Shown here in pieces: positions 45,441 to 64,000 of a DNA stretch of 64,000 bases (positions are counted from its first letter, which is position 1; each line of letters begins with the position of its first letter). The DNA comes from Apostichopus japonicus (taxonomy: Eukaryota; Echinodermata; Holothuroidea; Aspidochirotida; Stichopodidae), in contig NC_092572.1 in the NCBI RefSeq assembly GCF_037975245.1, forward strand, positions 4,609,501 to 4,673,500, given 5' to 3'. The position numbers were made by a program, and so were the translations under genes. The notes under the pieces were generated by a model. It had not been told where the DNA came from, made no database searches, and saw nothing but the letters and a program-made list of their open reading frames with translations.

Positions 45441-45645
45441 TTCATATTTTTGAAAATGTTTATATGAGTGGTAAAGAAGGTCCATGTATCTCTTGATGAT
45501 ACCAGTAGCTAATATAAAGGTTTCTTTTAATTTATCATTTCCTTTCACATTTTTGGAAATGTTTATATTAATGGTAAAGAAGACTCATGTATCTCTTAAT
45601 GACACCAGTAGCTAATATAAAGGTTTCTTTTAATTCCTTGCTTAC
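45441..45645. repeat. 103-bp direct repeat, two copies
   Basis: CACCAGTAGCTAATATAAAG and GGTTTCTTTTAATT and GGAAATGTTTATAT recur with a 103-bp step. Confidence 0.85.
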
Positions 45646-46194
45646 TTTCTTCCTTCATCTTATTTTTTAGGCCACATAAGTTTGGTTACCAACAAACAAA
45701 GCTGATGGATAAAGAAGGTTACAGATATCTACGTGTAGAAATGATAAATAACATCCCATTCTCTGTCTAAATCCAAGGAGCCAATCGGGAACAGGCTTAC
45801 ATCGGTCCTCATTAACTCCCTCTCAGTGGCTGGGGGTGGCATCATCCAACATCTAACTCAATTTCTACACCGGAAACATCTTAGGCACAAGCTAATGTGG
45901 GGAAGAAAAAATGTAAGGACATCATCACTAGAGATAAATATTAACAGCTACATTTTGCAATGGTCTTGTCAACGTTTCTGACCGAGCCCTGAGATATCAA
46001 GCATAGCCGAACACCTCTTAATGTTATCAAGAAGTCTATATGACTGAAACCTACTCTGCAAGTTGCTTAGTGTTTAGGCAGAAACGGAAACTTTGCAGCC
46101 ATTTTGCCTACTTCTCCGTAAAGAAACAAGTATATTTACCTCCTCCACTCTCCTCTCATGTTTTCAATAGGGTACCACTAAACTGTGAATAATT

Positions 46195-46995
46195 CAAACA
46201 ATATCACCGTCTTAACAGTGGACTAGATGAATACTAACTACCTCCACTGCTGTCATCTTAAACTAAAATCATTTGGATAATTTTTCATCAAAGTAATGGC
46301 TCTACGATCTTACACAAATCATAATAATCAATGTACCCATAATTTTACACATTTATTGCATATTTGAAGGCTTTTCTTTTGTTTTTACTTTCTTTTGCCA
46401 AAGACTTGATCTAACTTTGTACTTAGATCTGGGAAAAAAATAAAACTAAAAAAAACAAGAGCATCAATGACGCAGTATCTCAATACTGGAAGTTCTAATT
46501 TCGATTCCTAGTTTCTTATCTTTGCTCTGTCTCTACAATTATCAATATCAATATATATAATATTTTTGGTCATGTTTGACGTCAATGACAACAGTCAAAT
46601 AAGAAGAGGCGAACAACTCGACCATATTCTTGATGCCCGCCTTGAGAAAGCTAGGCCTATCGACCTACTGTACGTTACTGTAGACTGTAGTGGTGACTAC
46701 CATCAAAACTGTGTACACTTCCAATTATCAAAACCCACGTTTTTCCATCTCAATAATTTTGACATGGGACTAGATGAATGCTACCTAATACCTTCACTGC
46801 TGTCATCTTAAACTAAAATCATTTGGATACCTTTCTTCAAAAGTAATTGCTCTATGATCTTACACAAATCATGATAATTAAAATACCATAATTTTACACA
46901 TTTATTGCATATTTGAAGGCTTTTCTTCCTTTTTTTACTTTCTTTTGCCAAAGACTTCATCTAAATTTGTACTTTGATCTGAGAAAAAAAAAAAA
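46195..46995. repeat. ~220-bp direct duplication with ~550-bp step
   Basis: CACTGCTGTCATCTTAAACT, TTACACATTTATTGCATATT and TGAAGGCTTTTCTT occur at about 46220-46440 and again at about 46790-46985. No coding function seen. Confidence 0.8.
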
Positions 46996-47259
46996 AAAAA
47001 CCCCAGAAAAAGTCACTGAAAATAATCCTCAAGTAATTACGACATGTATTTATATTTTCAATCGACATTGCCCCAAATCTATCGACGTATCTTTGTCACT
47101 GCATCACCCTCTTAGCCAAATTGGCTTTAAAGGAGTCGTCCATAGGAAAATATTCACATTTGATAGATGAAAGATGGGACGACGCAGTGTTTACCGGTAC
47201 ACCCGATATGAACCGGGTAGTATTATTTAATTATCTTTATGAAGTGTCTAATATTACAG

Positions 47260-47418
47260 GGATGAGCCTGGGGTAAAAAAAAAATCACAGAATTTGCAAA
47301 AATTGCGGTATAGGATCCAGTTTGCCTATGCTACAGTGTGTCAGGATAATAGTTTTTGTCCCCGAGGTAGAAAAGAAATCACAGATATTCCGCGAACTCG
47401 CAGAAAAGCTCAGGCCTG
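47260..47418 (+). mobile_element. MITE family A, ~160 bp
   Basis: CAGGGATGAGCCTGGGGTAA at the left; AAAAGCTCAGGCCTG at the right gives a short inverted end (CAGGxxTGAGC). Same element as 57813-57977 and, inverted, 5752-5877. Confidence 0.7.
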
Positions 47419-47565
47419 ACATTATCTCTACGGAGACTAGTTTAACCTTGCAGGATCTAAAGCAGATACTTTTGCTTTAAGATTCGGTCATAATTGCCGG
47501 GATATAACTGGACAGATCGACAGTACTAAGGAACAATGACAGAAGAAGAAGACATGTTGACTCAC

Positions 47566-63749
<16,184 letters not shown>

Positions 63750-64000
63750 CTGTCATAGAAAATAAACATTTACAGTACTCAACTAAAGAACAACGACTAC
63801 TGTTTCCTTTCACTTTCTCTTCCCTCAAAATAATCAACATTACTACTTTGAAATGCTATAAGTACTAGCATTTCACGCTTTGCAAGTTTGTATTTTGAAG
63901 CACTGTGGGAAAGAGTTGAATTATAAACTCAGGAGGTAGCATATATATATATATATGCATTGTTCCTGACTGTGACCTTTTCTGTACAGGTCAATTGGCA

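Overview
This is a repeat-rich window of an intron-containing animal genome. The genes are metazoan (a secreted or membrane GH37 trehalase, a PP2A scaffold subunit, an SLC35G-like transporter). The tRNAs are eukaryotic initiator tRNA-Met. Intergenic DNA is full of hAT-type MITEs, LINE 3' ends, a tRNA-derived SINE, poly-G/C runs and short AGGCCTA-type words. The last point and the general texture suggest a marine deuterostome, possibly an echinoderm such as a sea cucumber; that taxon call is an impression, not a demonstration.

Layout. (1) 157-2981, + strand: the last four exons (209 aa) of a gene I do not recognise, cut by the left edge. (2) 2982-11582: intergenic DNA with LINE remnants, a 146-bp tandem repeat, a 1.1-kb hAT element with another hAT MITE inside it, and a SINE. 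(3) 11583-32439, + strand: a complete 13-exon trehalase gene, 593 aa, with intact family signatures and all splice phases consistent. Intron 1 holds eight initiator tRNA-Met genes plus a stub on the + strand, and intron 11 holds seven more on the - strand, both as ~213-bp tandem units. A U2-snRNA-like segment lies in intron 10. (4) 32440-41029: intergenic DNA with a decayed LINE (- strand) and nested hAT MITEs that have perfect 8-bp target duplications. (5) 41030-42091, - strand: a 353-aa EamA/SLC35G-like transporter in one coding exon, with a probable 5'-UTR intron. (6) 42092-47565: intergenic or 3' DNA with several tandem duplications. (7) 47566-63749, - strand: ten exons (~497 aa) of the PP2A 65-kDa scaffold subunit A. 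Its first ~90 codons lie beyond the right edge and its last codons are uncertain.

The PP2A introns carry three large minisatellites: 42 bp at 48-49 kb, ~41 bp at 51.5-52.3 kb, and 23 bp at 54.4-56.4 kb. At two exons the real 5' splice site has been tandemly duplicated into the intron (86-bp and ~147-bp units), giving rows of decoy donors. Together with the opposed initiator-tRNA arrays inside trehalase, these are the most unusual things here. The protein genes are unrelated in function and look like ordinary neighbours; no operon or gene-cluster logic is visible.
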